Source: Lachnospiraceae bacterium
GTDB taxonomy: Bacteria > Bacillota > Clostridia > Lachnospirales > Lachnospiraceae
DNA: 42,261 bases
Assembly: GCA_017558145.1 (NCBI GenBank)
Contig: JAFYWF010000106.1
Span: 1 to 42,261 of the forward strand
Reading direction: 5' to 3'
Shown piece after piece: positions 34,205 through 41,878 of the stretch. The notes under the pieces were generated by a model. That model was not told the DNA's origin, did not search any database, and saw nothing but the letters and a program-made list of their open reading frames with translations. How positions within the stretch are numbered: position 1 is the stretch's first letter; the number at the start of each line of letters is the position of its first letter. A program made the translations under genes and the position numbers.

Positions 34205-35347
34205 ATGGAAGAAATTTACAGACCTTCGCAAGAGGCTATGGATAAGATTGAAATCTATAACCACGAAAGTAACGATATGTTAGGCGACATGCCTAACTGG
34301 TTAATCTATACCGGAAGCTATATCGTGTACGGGCTTATTGTTCTGTTGATTATTGGGAGTGCCTTGTTTAATTACCCGGATATTGTGAAACAGAATATAC
34401 GCATCGATGATACAGGAAACGTGGAATGGATTACATCCAATAGTACCGGAATGATAGACCGTTTCTTTGTAGATGACCAGTCGGAGGTAAAGGCGAATGA
34501 TACATTGGCGATATTGAAAAACACAGCCTCTTTAAAGGACGTGAAGAAATTCTGTCGTGTCCTTACCAACGTGGAGTATTATTATAGGACCAATGATGTC
34601 AAATACTTGCAAAATTATCCGTTTGATTTGATTATGGGGGAAATGACACCTGCTTATGAGCAATTCACCCAAGCTGTAAGGAGTTGCATTATGTACCATG
34701 AATTTGATGTCTATCCCCAAAAGAAGAAATTCTTGGATGAAGAACTGAGAATGTTGAATATGACTGAGAACGTGGATGAAATCAGCAAACTGAAGATAAA
34801 GCAGGAAATCTTTGACTTGGAAATCAATCATCAGGTGGAGTTCGGCAAAAACCGAAGAATGTTGGAACTGGCATACGAGAAGATGGTAAACAGCCTTCGT
34901 ACCTGGGAAAATAAGTACCTTGTCGTTTGCAATAATGACGGAACCGTTTCTTGGGGAAAAAGTTGGGGAATGGGCAAGAAAATCAACGAAGGAGATACCT
35001 TATGTACCGTATTGTCCCAAAGAGAAGGAAAACCTGCCGGACACATCAGGTTGCCGGAAAGTAATATTTCTGGAATCAGCGTCGGTGATATTGTCAATAT
35101 AGAATTGAACAAATATCCGTCCCATTCATACGGGAAATTGGCGGGAAGTATCGCTTCAATATCCTTTGTACCCTATAACAAGAATTATGCGATAGAGGTT
35201 GAATTTCCGAACGGACTTGTCACCTCTAACGGTAAAAAAATAAAGTACGAAATAGGTATGTCCGGGCAGGCTGAAATAGTGACATCCAGCAGGAGTATCC
35301 TAAGCCGTATCTTTTCCCCCATCATGCAACTTTTCAATAAAGAATAA
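34205..35347 (+). CDS. HlyD-family adaptor subunit of the peptide exporter
   Basis: A 380-residue membrane-fusion protein. One N-terminal membrane helix (about 40-62, IYTGSYIVYGLIVLLIIGSA), a split lipoyl-like domain (GMIDRFFVDDQSEVKANDTL and DGTVSWGK...INEGDTLCTVL), a helical hairpin in between (about 120-240), then a beta-barrel domain (GHIRLPESNISGISVGDIVN, GMSGQAEIV). This is the periplasmic partner of type I ABC exporters such as the one at 31995-34196. The ATG at 34205 is chosen over a TTG at 34193 that overlaps the exporter stop. An outer-membrane TolC-like partner is not in the window, unless one of the barrels serves. Confidence 0.88.
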   Translation: MEEIYRPSQEAMDKIEIYNHESNDMLGDMPNWLIYTGSYIVYGLIVLLIIGSALFNYPDIVKQNIRIDDTGNVEWITSNSTGMIDRFFVDDQSEVKANDTLAILKNTASLKDVKKFCRVLTNVEYYYRTNDVKYLQNYPFDLIMGEMTPAYEQFTQAVRSCIMYHEFDVYPQKKKFLDEELRMLNMTENVDEISKLKIKQEIFDLEINHQVEFGKNRRMLELAYEKMVNSLRTWENKYLVVCNNDGTVSWGKSWGMGKKINEGDTLCTVLSQREGKPAGHIRLPESNISGISVGDIVNIELNKYPSHSYGKLAGSIASISFVPYNKNYAIEVEFPNGLVTSNGKKIKYEIGMSGQAEIVTSSRSILSRIFSPIMQLFNKE

Positions 35348-35372
35348 TTAGTAACATTAAAAAGACGTGTTT

Positions 35373-35621
35373 ATGAAAAAAGAGAAAAAAAAGAAAGAGC
35401 AGATTGCTAAAAAGAAGAAAGATGAGTTGAAAAAGAAAAAGACATTCCCGGAACGTCTTCAAGATTGTGAAGACGAGGATCTTGATCTGGACGACCTTAT
35501 GGACATTGCTGGTGGTGAAGAACCGGACTCCGCGAAAACATGTGGGTTGGGTTGTTTTCTTAATGGAATGAATGAAACACCTGAAAGCCAAAATAGTCAA
35601 AATGGACAAATTGAACCTTAA
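35373..35621 (+). CDS. RiPP precursor peptide 3 (GG leader, CX3C core, Lys-rich start)
   Basis: An 82-residue peptide. The first 23 residues hold 14 lysines (MKKEKKKKEQIAKKKKDELK...), followed by a strongly acidic stretch (DCEDEDLDLDDLMDIAGG) ending in the double glycine at 47-48. The 34-residue core has TCGLGCFLNG, with C57 and C61 as a CX3C pair matching the CALGC of precursor 2, and a hydrophilic Asn/Gln/Ser tail. It sits between the exporter genes and maturase 3, overlapping the latter by 20 bases. The start at 35373 is preferred over GTG at 35367. Confidence 0.9.
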   Translation: MKKEKKKKEQIAKKKKDELKKKKTFPERLQDCEDEDLDLDDLMDIAGGEEPDSAKTCGLGCFLNGMNETPESQNSQNGQIEP

Positions 35622-37116
35622 CAAAGTCTATGTACTTAATCCATTTTATCATTTGAGACATGATGTTCATCGAGTGATATTATTCTCCAGAGGCGGGACA
35701 GATAATCTCTGTTCCCGTAACTGGTGTACCTTCATCCATCCTTTACAAGCCGCATTATTAAGTTTTTTCACTTATGAACGACCGTTAAAGGAAACGATTG
35801 GTTTATTGTGCGATTTTTTTTGTAGGGCAGAAGAGGATATAGTAAAATGGGTGACTGAATACATAAACAATCCGTATCCCATACATAACAACTCAAAATA
35901 CGGAAAAATATATTTTCCCAAACGTGTTCTCATAAAAGTAGAAGAAGCAGGAGATAAGTTCAAGTACCTTCAATTGAATGCCAATTTGTTTCTTTGGAAA
36001 AAACTTGATTTGACGACCCGCAGATTATATACGGGACCGCTAATTGTAACATTGATGTTAAACAATCAATGTGTTACGCGATGTAAGTATTGCTATGCGG
36101 ATACCTCTACTATCGTTAGAAATCCATTATCAACCGAACGTTTGTTGGAATTGATAAGAGAGTCCTCCAACCTGAATGTCGAACGGGTCAATCTTATGGG
36201 AGGGGAAGTTTTCTTGCATAAGGAGTGGCATATTCTATTGAAAGAACTGGTGCTATTGAATATTGCCCCAGAATTTTTATCTACTAAGATGCCTCCTAAT
36301 GAAGAAGTTATCTCCAAGCTAAAAGAATGTGGCTACAAGGGTATTCTTCAAATCTCGCTGGATGCGTGCGATGATGAAGTCTTACATAAGAGTATCGGTA
36401 CTAAATACGGATATGCGAAACAAATGTTGAATGGTATACATTTGTTGGATAAACATGGTATCAAATATCAGATAGCAACGGTCTTGACCAATTATAACTG
36501 CCATATTGATATTCTTAAAGAAATGTATCTGAAGTTAAGTACATTGAAAGAAATCCATGATTGGCGGATAGTTCCTGTCAACAACTCCATTACAAAGGAA
36601 TATAAGGAGTTCAGCCGGTTAAAGCCTACTAAACGGCAAATGTTGGATGTCTTCAATCAGCTGCAGGAATTTATAGATGGTCATAAGGGATTTCCCATAA
36701 TTTTAGGTCGAGATGTCATTTACAAACGTTACAGACAAACAGATGGCGGAAGCTGCAATTTTGCCGGAAGCGAATGTTCTGCCCTTACTACACATTTGTT
36801 TGTGTTGCCGGACGGGAAAGTGACAATTTGTGAACAATTATATTGGAATCCTTTATTCATCATAGGCGATGCCCGATTGGCTACATTGAAAGAAATTTGG
36901 GACTCTCCTAAGGCGCTTGAATTGTATTCTCTGAGGCAAGAGAAGATTAATCCTCTCAGCCAATGTAGCCAATGCTACCTTTTTGAGAAGTGCTTCAGTT
37001 ATCATAACCGCTGCTGGAGTGACATCATCAAAGCATACGGAAATGATTGTTGGGATTATCCGGATCCCCGTTGCAAGTTTGCGCCAGAAATGAAAAATAA
37101 TTTGGGTTATGATTGA
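35602..37116 (+). CDS. Radical SAM/SPASM RiPP maturase 3
   Basis: A 504-residue homologue of maturases 1 and 2. The start at 35602 (MDKLNLNKVYVLNPFYHLRH) matches the openings of the others; an ATG 30 bases earlier would add ten unrelated residues. Cluster motif CVTRCKYC (C157, C161, C164), then LMGGEVFLHKEW and LQISLDACD. The C-terminal domain has GGSCNFAGSEC, GKVTICEQLYW, CSQCYLFEKCFSYHNRCW and the shared YPDPRCKFAP ending. The gene overlaps precursor 3 by 20 bases and the downstream C39-like gene by 8 bases, so all three are translated from one message. Confidence 0.92.
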   Translation: MDKLNLNKVYVLNPFYHLRHDVHRVILFSRGGTDNLCSRNWCTFIHPLQAALLSFFTYERPLKETIGLLCDFFCRAEEDIVKWVTEYINNPYPIHNNSKYGKIYFPKRVLIKVEEAGDKFKYLQLNANLFLWKKLDLTTRRLYTGPLIVTLMLNNQCVTRCKYCYADTSTIVRNPLSTERLLELIRESSNLNVERVNLMGGEVFLHKEWHILLKELVLLNIAPEFLSTKMPPNEEVISKLKECGYKGILQISLDACDDEVLHKSIGTKYGYAKQMLNGIHLLDKHGIKYQIATVLTNYNCHIDILKEMYLKLSTLKEIHDWRIVPVNNSITKEYKEFSRLKPTKRQMLDVFNQLQEFIDGHKGFPIILGRDVIYKRYRQTDGGSCNFAGSECSALTTHLFVLPDGKVTICEQLYWNPLFIIGDARLATLKEIWDSPKALELYSLRQEKINPLSQCSQCYLFEKCFSYHNRCWSDIIKAYGNDCWDYPDPRCKFAPEMKNNLGYD

Positions 37117-37660
37117 GCATGAACTGGAGAAAATAAAGAAATCTTTTGTGCGTGCAGAGGGATGCAACACAGAAATTGCTTGTCTTTTAACCATTATTAA
37201 ATACTATGGTGGAAATGAGACGGTTGAAAGTTTATCCCGATGGTATATACCGGAGGACAACCAAACGCTTACGGCATTGAAACAGGTGGCAGAACGAATT
37301 GGTATGAAGGCAAGTCTATACCAACTTGATATGGAACAGTTGTCACAAAGAAGATTACCTCTTATCATTTTTGCGAAAAATGATTTTGGAGAACCTGATT
37401 TTGCTGTGTGTTACGGTTTGCATGAAGGACGGTTTATCGTGTGGGAGCCCCAGTTCGGTCCTATGCAATATTGGCCTGAAGAAATGAAACGATTATGGAT
37501 ATTAGGAATATGTATGGCTGTTTACCCCTCTGTCGGATTTAAAACTAGTTCTCATCTGAAGTGGTGGGAACTTTATTCCTGGAGTTGGAAGATCAAAAAG
37601 AAATTGGAGCATATAAAAGAATACATTTCATTGGAGATTCTTCCCCGGTTCCGATGGTAA
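37109..37660 (+). CDS. Degenerate C39-peptidase-like protein
   Basis: A 183-residue cytoplasmic protein with a C39-like fold but altered active site. The helix motif EIACLLTIIKYYGG (about 22-35) matches CLRMIAAYYG of the exporter at 31995. However, the residue at the catalytic Cys position is Thr in an ungapped alignment (the nearest Cys, C19, is two residues off). The catalytic His (HFVV) becomes D97 (DFAV) and the Asp (ADPAYG) becomes E113 (WEPQFG). The C-terminal 60 residues are basic and aromatic (HLKWWELYSWSWKIKKKLEH). It probably binds the GG leader rather than cutting it. It overlaps maturase 3 by 8 bases and closes the operon. Confidence 0.7.
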   Translation: MIEHELEKIKKSFVRAEGCNTEIACLLTIIKYYGGNETVESLSRWYIPEDNQTLTALKQVAERIGMKASLYQLDMEQLSQRRLPLIIFAKNDFGEPDFAVCYGLHEGRFIVWEPQFGPMQYWPEEMKRLWILGICMAVYPSVGFKTSSHLKWWELYSWSWKIKKKLEHIKEYISLEILPRFRW

Positions 37661-37669
37661 ATCGGAACC
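37647..37669 (+). terminator. Hairpin at the end of the export operon
   Basis: GGTTCCGAT (37647-37655) pairs with ATCGGAACC (37661-37669) across the stop codon of the C39-like gene. No T tract follows, so termination strength is uncertain. Confidence 0.5.
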
Positions 37670-37719
37670 CTCCTTCATAAAATATATTGTAAGTTGGATT
37701 ACTTGATACAAAATTATGA

Positions 37720-38205
37720 TTATCCCTTTGAGGAAAATTCGTATGCGCTTAAAAAGAAAGTTCCGATTTTTTGAGTCCAAGTATATTCGATTATTTCGCT
37801 CAATTGGGGGTTGGTTGTTATCAGGCATTCTTTTTCATAGATTAACTTTGAGTTTAAAATCGAAGAGAAGTTGGGATAAAATTTGTCGGATTGAACCAAT
37901 ATATTAATTATTGCTTTTGCCGGATTGACCGAACTGTCATAGGATTGAACGGATTCCATCAGTCTGTCAAAAGGGAATTTGTATTTATTATTAAAACAAA
38001 AGGTATCGATGACTGGAAAAAACAAACCGTCTATAACAGCTTTGAATAATGCCGTTTTATCTTTATAGAAATAATAAATACTTCCGCGTGTACGTTTAAG
38101 TTTCTTTTCCAATTCCACCATCGTTATCCCTTCGATGTTGTATTGAAACATTAAACGATAAGTACTTTCCAAAACAGCTGACTGAGTGTTTATTTTTTTA
38201 TACAT
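37720..38205 (-). CDS. TetR/AcrR-family transcriptional regulator
   Basis: A 161-residue protein with a TetR-type HTH: VLESTYRLMFQYNIEGITMV, ELEKKLKRTRGSIYYFYKDK, then TALFKAVIDGLF. It is shorter than usual for TetR proteins (180-200), and the C-terminal ligand domain ends abruptly (AYEFSSKG), so it may be trimmed. It converges with the export operon across about 60 bases. Its upstream region contains hairpins A and B of the conserved-loop family. Target genes are not evident. Confidence 0.8.
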   Translation of the reverse strand: MYKKINTQSAVLESTYRLMFQYNIEGITMVELEKKLKRTRGSIYYFYKDKTALFKAVIDGLFFPVIDTFCFNNKYKFPFDRLMESVQSYDSSVNPAKAIINILVQSDKFYPNFSSILNSKLIYEKECLITTNPQLSEIIEYTWTQKIGTFFLSAYEFSSKG

Positions 38206-38214
38206 ATTAAAAAA

Positions 38215-38287
38215 GTGTGGTTTCCTCTACCTTTTCAGTGAAGGAGTATGTGGAAAAACCTAAAAGAAAGAGGTAAAAGAACCACAC
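38215..38287 (+). ncRNA. Conserved-loop hairpin A
   Basis: Stem: GTGTGGTT (38215-38222) with AACCACAC (38280-38287), then TACCT (38228-38232) with AGGTA (38271-38275). The 38-base loop (38233-38270) opens TTTCAGTGAAGGAG and ends CTAAAAGAAAG. The loop matches those of hairpins B and C while the stems differ, suggesting a structured RNA or a protein-recognised DNA hairpin. Confidence 0.55.
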
Positions 38288-38320
38288 TATAAATCATAAC
38301 GACATAGCATAGCCTTTTCC

Positions 38321-38374
38321 TATCTATCTCTTTCTTTTTAGAAACTTTCCACTTTTTCACTGAAAAGATAAATA
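38321..38374 (-). ncRNA. Conserved-loop hairpin B
   Basis: On the minus strand, TATTTATCT (38374-38366) pairs with AGATAGATA (38329-38321) with one G-U pair. The 36-base loop opens TTTCAGTGAAAAAGTGGAAA and ends TAAAAAGAAAG. It is inverted relative to A and C. Confidence 0.55.
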
Positions 38375-38594
38375 CGAAATCTATTTATGAATACAAAGAT
38401 AGTCAAAGAAAGGATTCAATTGCATAAAACGGCTAATTAAAATCTGTTAAATTTGTATTTGCTGATATTTTTAACACTATAGTAAGGGAAAGTACTCATT
38501 TAAAATTATAATTACCATATAATAATGTTTCCATATTCTTTATGCTTAAAATCTTAAAAAAACACATCATTCATTATTAAAGAAAAATAATGTG

Positions 38595-38689
38595 TAATTT
38601 TGTGGCTAACCTTATATCAGGTAAATAGCGTAAGGAACTGTTCAGTGAGAAAGTGGAAATTCAAACAAAAGAAATAGTATCCTTACGCT
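38595..38689 (+). ncRNA. Conserved-loop hairpin C with its own -7 box
   Basis: An exact -7 box TAATTTTG at 38595-38602 precedes the hairpin. Stem AGCGTAAGGA (38627-38636) with TCCTTACGCT (38680-38689), extended by ACT/AGT. The 36-base loop opens GTTCAGTGAGAAAGTGGAAA and ends ACAAAAGAAAT, the same pattern as A and B. Confidence 0.5.
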
Positions 38690-38913
38690 TCCTTTTAGGA
38701 AATCGAACGAAACAATCATATGCAAATGCAACAACAATATACAAATTCAAAAAATAAATGTTAGTTCCAAATGATATAACGATTTTAATAATTTACTTTG
38801 ATTGATGTATAGATGCGAATTTGAATGTATATTGAAGTATATCTTGATTTGCTGAGAAATTTAACATTCTATTCAATATATGTAACTTTGTATTCGTTTA
38901 TAAAAGTCATATT

Positions 38914-39801
38914 ATGAATATTGAACAAGCAAAAGAGATTAATCTGAAGGACTTTCTTGAACAACTCGGATACAAGCCTGTGCGTACCAAGCACAACAGT
39001 GCTTGGTATCTCTCGCCTTTCAGGGATGAAAACATCGCATCATTCAAGCTCAATATCAAGAGGAACGAATGGTTTGACTATGGGAGCAACGAAGGAGGTG
39101 GCATCATCAAATTAGGCAAACTGCTCTACCACACCAACAATATCTCAGAAGTTCTTCACCGTATTGCAGACAAGACTCCAGCATGTACAAAAGTTACGCT
39201 TACCGACCGGTCATCGCAAAGAGAAACCGTTCCATACAACAGAGTCGAGATAATCCCTTTGTCAAGCAATGTCCTGTTGTCCTACCTCATTTCACGGAGC
39301 ATTGATTTCCATATTGCTCGGAGTGAGTGTGTAGAAATCCATTATGTACTCTACAACAAGCCTTATTATTCCATCGGTTTCGCCAATATCTCAGGTGGCT
39401 ATGAAATACGCAACCCATACTTCAAAGGATGTATGGGTGAAAAGAACATATCAAGAATTGCCGGAGGTATTGACAGTTGGCTGAAAGTCTGTTGCATCTT
39501 CGAGGGATTCATGGACTATCTTTCCTACCTTACCCTGTTGAAGAGAAACAACTTCCATGTCTGCATCCGTTACCCTACAGACTATATCATCCTCAACTCT
39601 GTGAACAACATCAAGAAGGTACAGCCCATCCTTGACGAATATGACCATATCCATTGCTACCTCGACAATGACCGTGCCGGAAAAGTGGCCACAGAATACA
39701 TCGTTGGCATCCAACAGACAAAAGTTGTGGATGAATCATACCGCTATGAGGATTACCAGGACTTGAATGATTATTTAAGGGGAAAACAGTTGCTGAAATA
39801 G
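38914..39801 (+). CDS. Toprim primase-like protein of a conjugative element
   Basis: A 295-residue protein like the small primases (TraP-type) of Bacteroides conjugative transposons. The N-terminal CHC2-type fold is recognisable (LSPFRDENIASFKLNIKRNE, WFDYGSNEGGGIIKLGKLLY) but lacks the zinc cysteines. A Toprim domain follows, with VCCIFEGFMDYLSYLTLL and HIHCYLDNDRAGKVATEYI (Asp-x-Asp). The window's tra genes lie downstream. Codon use is more GC-rich than the RiPP genes, in line with a separate origin. Confidence 0.82.
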   Translation: MNIEQAKEINLKDFLEQLGYKPVRTKHNSAWYLSPFRDENIASFKLNIKRNEWFDYGSNEGGGIIKLGKLLYHTNNISEVLHRIADKTPACTKVTLTDRSSQRETVPYNRVEIIPLSSNVLLSYLISRSIDFHIARSECVEIHYVLYNKPYYSIGFANISGGYEIRNPYFKGCMGEKNISRIAGGIDSWLKVCCIFEGFMDYLSYLTLLKRNNFHVCIRYPTDYIILNSVNNIKKVQPILDEYDHIHCYLDNDRAGKVATEYIVGIQQTKVVDESYRYEDYQDLNDYLRGKQLLK

Positions 39802-39839
39802 TATTATTGAAAAAAATGCCATGCAGTTTCAAACAAAAT

Positions 39840-39952
39840 AGCGCAGAAATACTACAATTAGAAATAGCTGTAGTACCTCCGCGCTATATAATACAGAAAA
39901 AATACGGGTTTCATCCCAAAAGGACAAAACCCGATTTAATTTCTTTTTTAGA
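39840..39952 (+). terminator. Two tandem hairpins after the primase gene
   Basis: First hairpin 39840-39885: AGCGC...TACTACA pairs with TGTAGTA...GCGCT. Second: CGGGTTT (39905-39911) with AAACCCG (39927-39933), followed by a T-rich run (to 39952), the form of an intrinsic terminator. Confidence 0.55.
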
Positions 39953-40011
39953 GTGCAGATCGGAGCGACGGGGGCTACCGTGTACACTATTTGTATTTCT
40001 ACGCTACAAAG

Positions 40012-41013
40012 TTAGGCATTTTTATTGGCCTTGACAAGCATACGAGTGAGTTTTTTATGAATTTTTCTGATTTTACGCTGTATTTTATCTGGGATCTCAG
40101 TTTGTTTGACAATTTTCGGGACTTTAATACCCGTTTTTGCTTCTATAAGCGGCTCTAATGACGGACACTTTTTATAAAGTGTTTGTGCGGCCTTAATTAG
40201 GTCATGTTCCAATTCATCACATCTATTGGACGATACTGTTTTCAACAAAAATTTAATGACTTCAAGTGCTACACCCAAATTGTGACGCATCGCCCCAGTG
40301 AATCGTCCAGCAGGGCCATTACTAACTGATGTGTACAGATTAAAATCGAAAAGAACATTCCCATGAGCACAAACATTACGCACTAATCTTACCGCTTCAA
40401 TATAATCAAAAAAAACGTTTGTTTGTGTAACACCATAACGTTGGCTCACCAGCCGTTTATCATCATTCAACAAAAGACTATTATATAATGTGGTGAGATT
40501 TCCAAATACCATAAACTCCATCGTTTTCCATGCAGGTGCATAAGCCTCTGTTGGATAACATCTATGATGACGTTTGATAACATCCTTATCTTTGATAGTC
40601 TTATATACTTTGTTGGGAAAATCTGTAATGAAAGAATCTTTAACCACTGTTGGATCTACAAACCATACAGGATTATTGTTGTATTTATTTGATAGTTCAT
40701 ATATCATTGTAGTCCTAATGGCAACTTCAATACGAGATAAGTAGCGGTTTAAAATATTTCTCAGGTCAAAGTCGAAATAATAAAGAGCAACAGCATCCTC
40801 TATACGTGTATTTGAATTTACTCGATGGCGTCGCTTATTCCCGAGTTCGGGATATGTAGTTTCAAAAGGGTATAAATAAAATCCCAATCGATAATAGCCT
40901 ATGTCAAGGAGGTATTCCTCGGCTTTCTTTGTATCAGCAATGACTACTCCTCTGCTAATCATCTTATTTATTTGATCTGCCACTGTTGTGGCTTTCTTCG
41001 TTTTCTTTGTCAT
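40012..41013 (-). CDS. Abi_2/AbiD-F family abortive-infection protein (HEPN-like)
   Basis: A 333-residue protein of the Abi_2 family (AbiD/AbiF type). Typical parts are VADQINKMISRGVVIADTKK, EEYLLDIGYYRLGFYLYPFE, YYFDFDLRNILNRYLSRIEV, WKTMEFMVFGNLTTLY and the HEPN ribonuclease-like motif R-NVCA-H (R212, H217) in LVRNVCAHGN. Family members stop phage growth, probably by cutting RNA after infection. It sits on the minus strand between the plus-strand primase and tra genes, a cargo position in a conjugative element. It has its own -7 box at 41041-41048. Confidence 0.88.
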   Translation of the reverse strand: MTKKTKKATTVADQINKMISRGVVIADTKKAEEYLLDIGYYRLGFYLYPFETTYPELGNKRRHRVNSNTRIEDAVALYYFDFDLRNILNRYLSRIEVAIRTTMIYELSNKYNNNPVWFVDPTVVKDSFITDFPNKVYKTIKDKDVIKRHHRCYPTEAYAPAWKTMEFMVFGNLTTLYNSLLLNDDKRLVSQRYGVTQTNVFFDYIEAVRLVRNVCAHGNVLFDFNLYTSVSNGPAGRFTGAMRHNLGVALEVIKFLLKTVSSNRCDELEHDLIKAAQTLYKKCPSLEPLIEAKTGIKVPKIVKQTEIPDKIQRKIRKIHKKLTRMLVKANKNA

Positions 41014-41400
41014 TGATTTTAGACTTTATCATAACGCATGCAAAATTACAACTTTTTATCGGTAATTCACTATTTCTTAGTAAAAGAGTTGATAGGCTTA
41101 ATATTAATAGCACCATTTATTTCTATGACGCAAATGACATATATGTAACAATTATCTCGTATAGCAAAAGCAACATACCATAGTCTTCATTTTTTTGAAT
41201 AGAATTATTTAAGGATAATTTTTCGTATCATAAACATTAAATGATTCTTTTCGAGTATGAAATAAGAGTATGATTTATAGTCTATTTATAAATGCGGTTA
41301 AATTCATACCAATTTATTAAAGATTATTTTTTCATGCACGTTTTTCATTATTCCTTTGCTGCGAAATCAAAATCAATCAACACCAAAAACTGATTAAATT
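41014..41400. other. Divergent promoter region between the Abi gene and tra genes
   Basis: A 387-base non-coding gap. On the minus strand TAATTTTG (41048-41041) is an exact -7 box for the Abi gene. On the plus strand TTCCTTTG (41351-41358), one mismatch, may serve the tra operon. Nothing else is visible. Confidence 0.55.
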
Positions 41401-41865
41401 ATGAGTCCATTCGCAATTTTCGCCATCGTGCTTACAATAGGCTATGTCTTCTATTTTGGCATTGTCATAGCCCACGACCTCTATGGAAAGAAAGGTCAGG
41501 AAAACACCAATGAGGAACACTTTGATGTCTCCTCGATGCAGGACACAGAGGAATCCACTCAGGTAGATGAAGACGGTGACAGTTTCCGCATAGGCAATGA
41601 AAACACGTCTGATGACAGTCCAAAAACAAAGATAAATCAGACTGATAATAATCAGACTACAACAGACAATCCGCCAGAGGAAGAACCGCAAGAGTCCATA
41701 GTGGTAAAGAAGATTGCTCATCTGGAAGAAAACATGGAAGAGACAATGCCCGGCAGTTCATACGCCATGGGCCAGTCCGAACTCCACAAGGCTCTCCTCA
41801 GCGGTGAGGTGTCCAGAGCAAACGGTATAGTAATCAAGAAAGTGATTGTAAAAGACAAAATGTAG
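41401..41865 (+). CDS. Conjugative-transposon protein, TraD-like position
   Basis: A 154-residue protein with one N-terminal membrane helix (about 4-25, FAIFAIVLTIGYVFYFGIVI), then a long acidic, Asn/Thr/Glu-rich linker and a conserved-looking C terminus (MGQSELHKALLSGEVSRANG, IVIKKVIVKDKM). The gene precedes traE (DUF4134), as traD does in CTnDOT-type elements. The name is based on position and size only. It probably belongs to the mating-pair machinery at the inner membrane. Confidence 0.65.
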   Translation: MSPFAIFAIVLTIGYVFYFGIVIAHDLYGKKGQENTNEEHFDVSSMQDTEESTQVDEDGDSFRIGNENTSDDSPKTKINQTDNNQTTTDNPPEEEPQESIVVKKIAHLEENMEETMPGSSYAMGQSELHKALLSGEVSRANGIVIKKVIVKDKM

Positions 41866-41878
41866 GGTGATTTCATAT

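Larger units (their letters stand above)
38206..38913. other. Gene-free region with three conserved-loop hairpins
   Basis: This 708-base AT-rich stretch lies between the TetR gene and the conjugative-element primase. No plausible protein gene is visible. It contains the three hairpins described separately (38215-38287, 38321-38374, 38627-38689) and an exact -7 box TAATTTTG at 38595-38602 that would transcribe hairpin C. Confidence 0.65.

Noticed and set aside
38215..38374. Invertible promoter (phase-variable switch) flanked by inverted repeats A and B
   Set aside because: The repeats are imperfect (with insertions), the enclosed 42-62 bases contain no clear promoter, and a third copy lies elsewhere. 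The hairpin-family explanation fits better.
38206..38700. CRISPR array
   Set aside because: The three similar segments are in mixed orientation, unevenly spaced and enclosed in their own stems. There are no regular spacers, and no cas genes are nearby.
39950..39980. Possible sequencing-adapter-like stretch (GATCGGAGCGAC)
   Set aside because: Only a partial resemblance, embedded in sequence that continues normally. No reason to suspect an assembly artefact.
39807..40034. A 75-codon plus-strand frame after the primase gene
   Set aside because: It spans two hairpins and a T-rich terminator, has a basic, low-complexity product and overlaps the end of the Abi gene. No family is recognisable.
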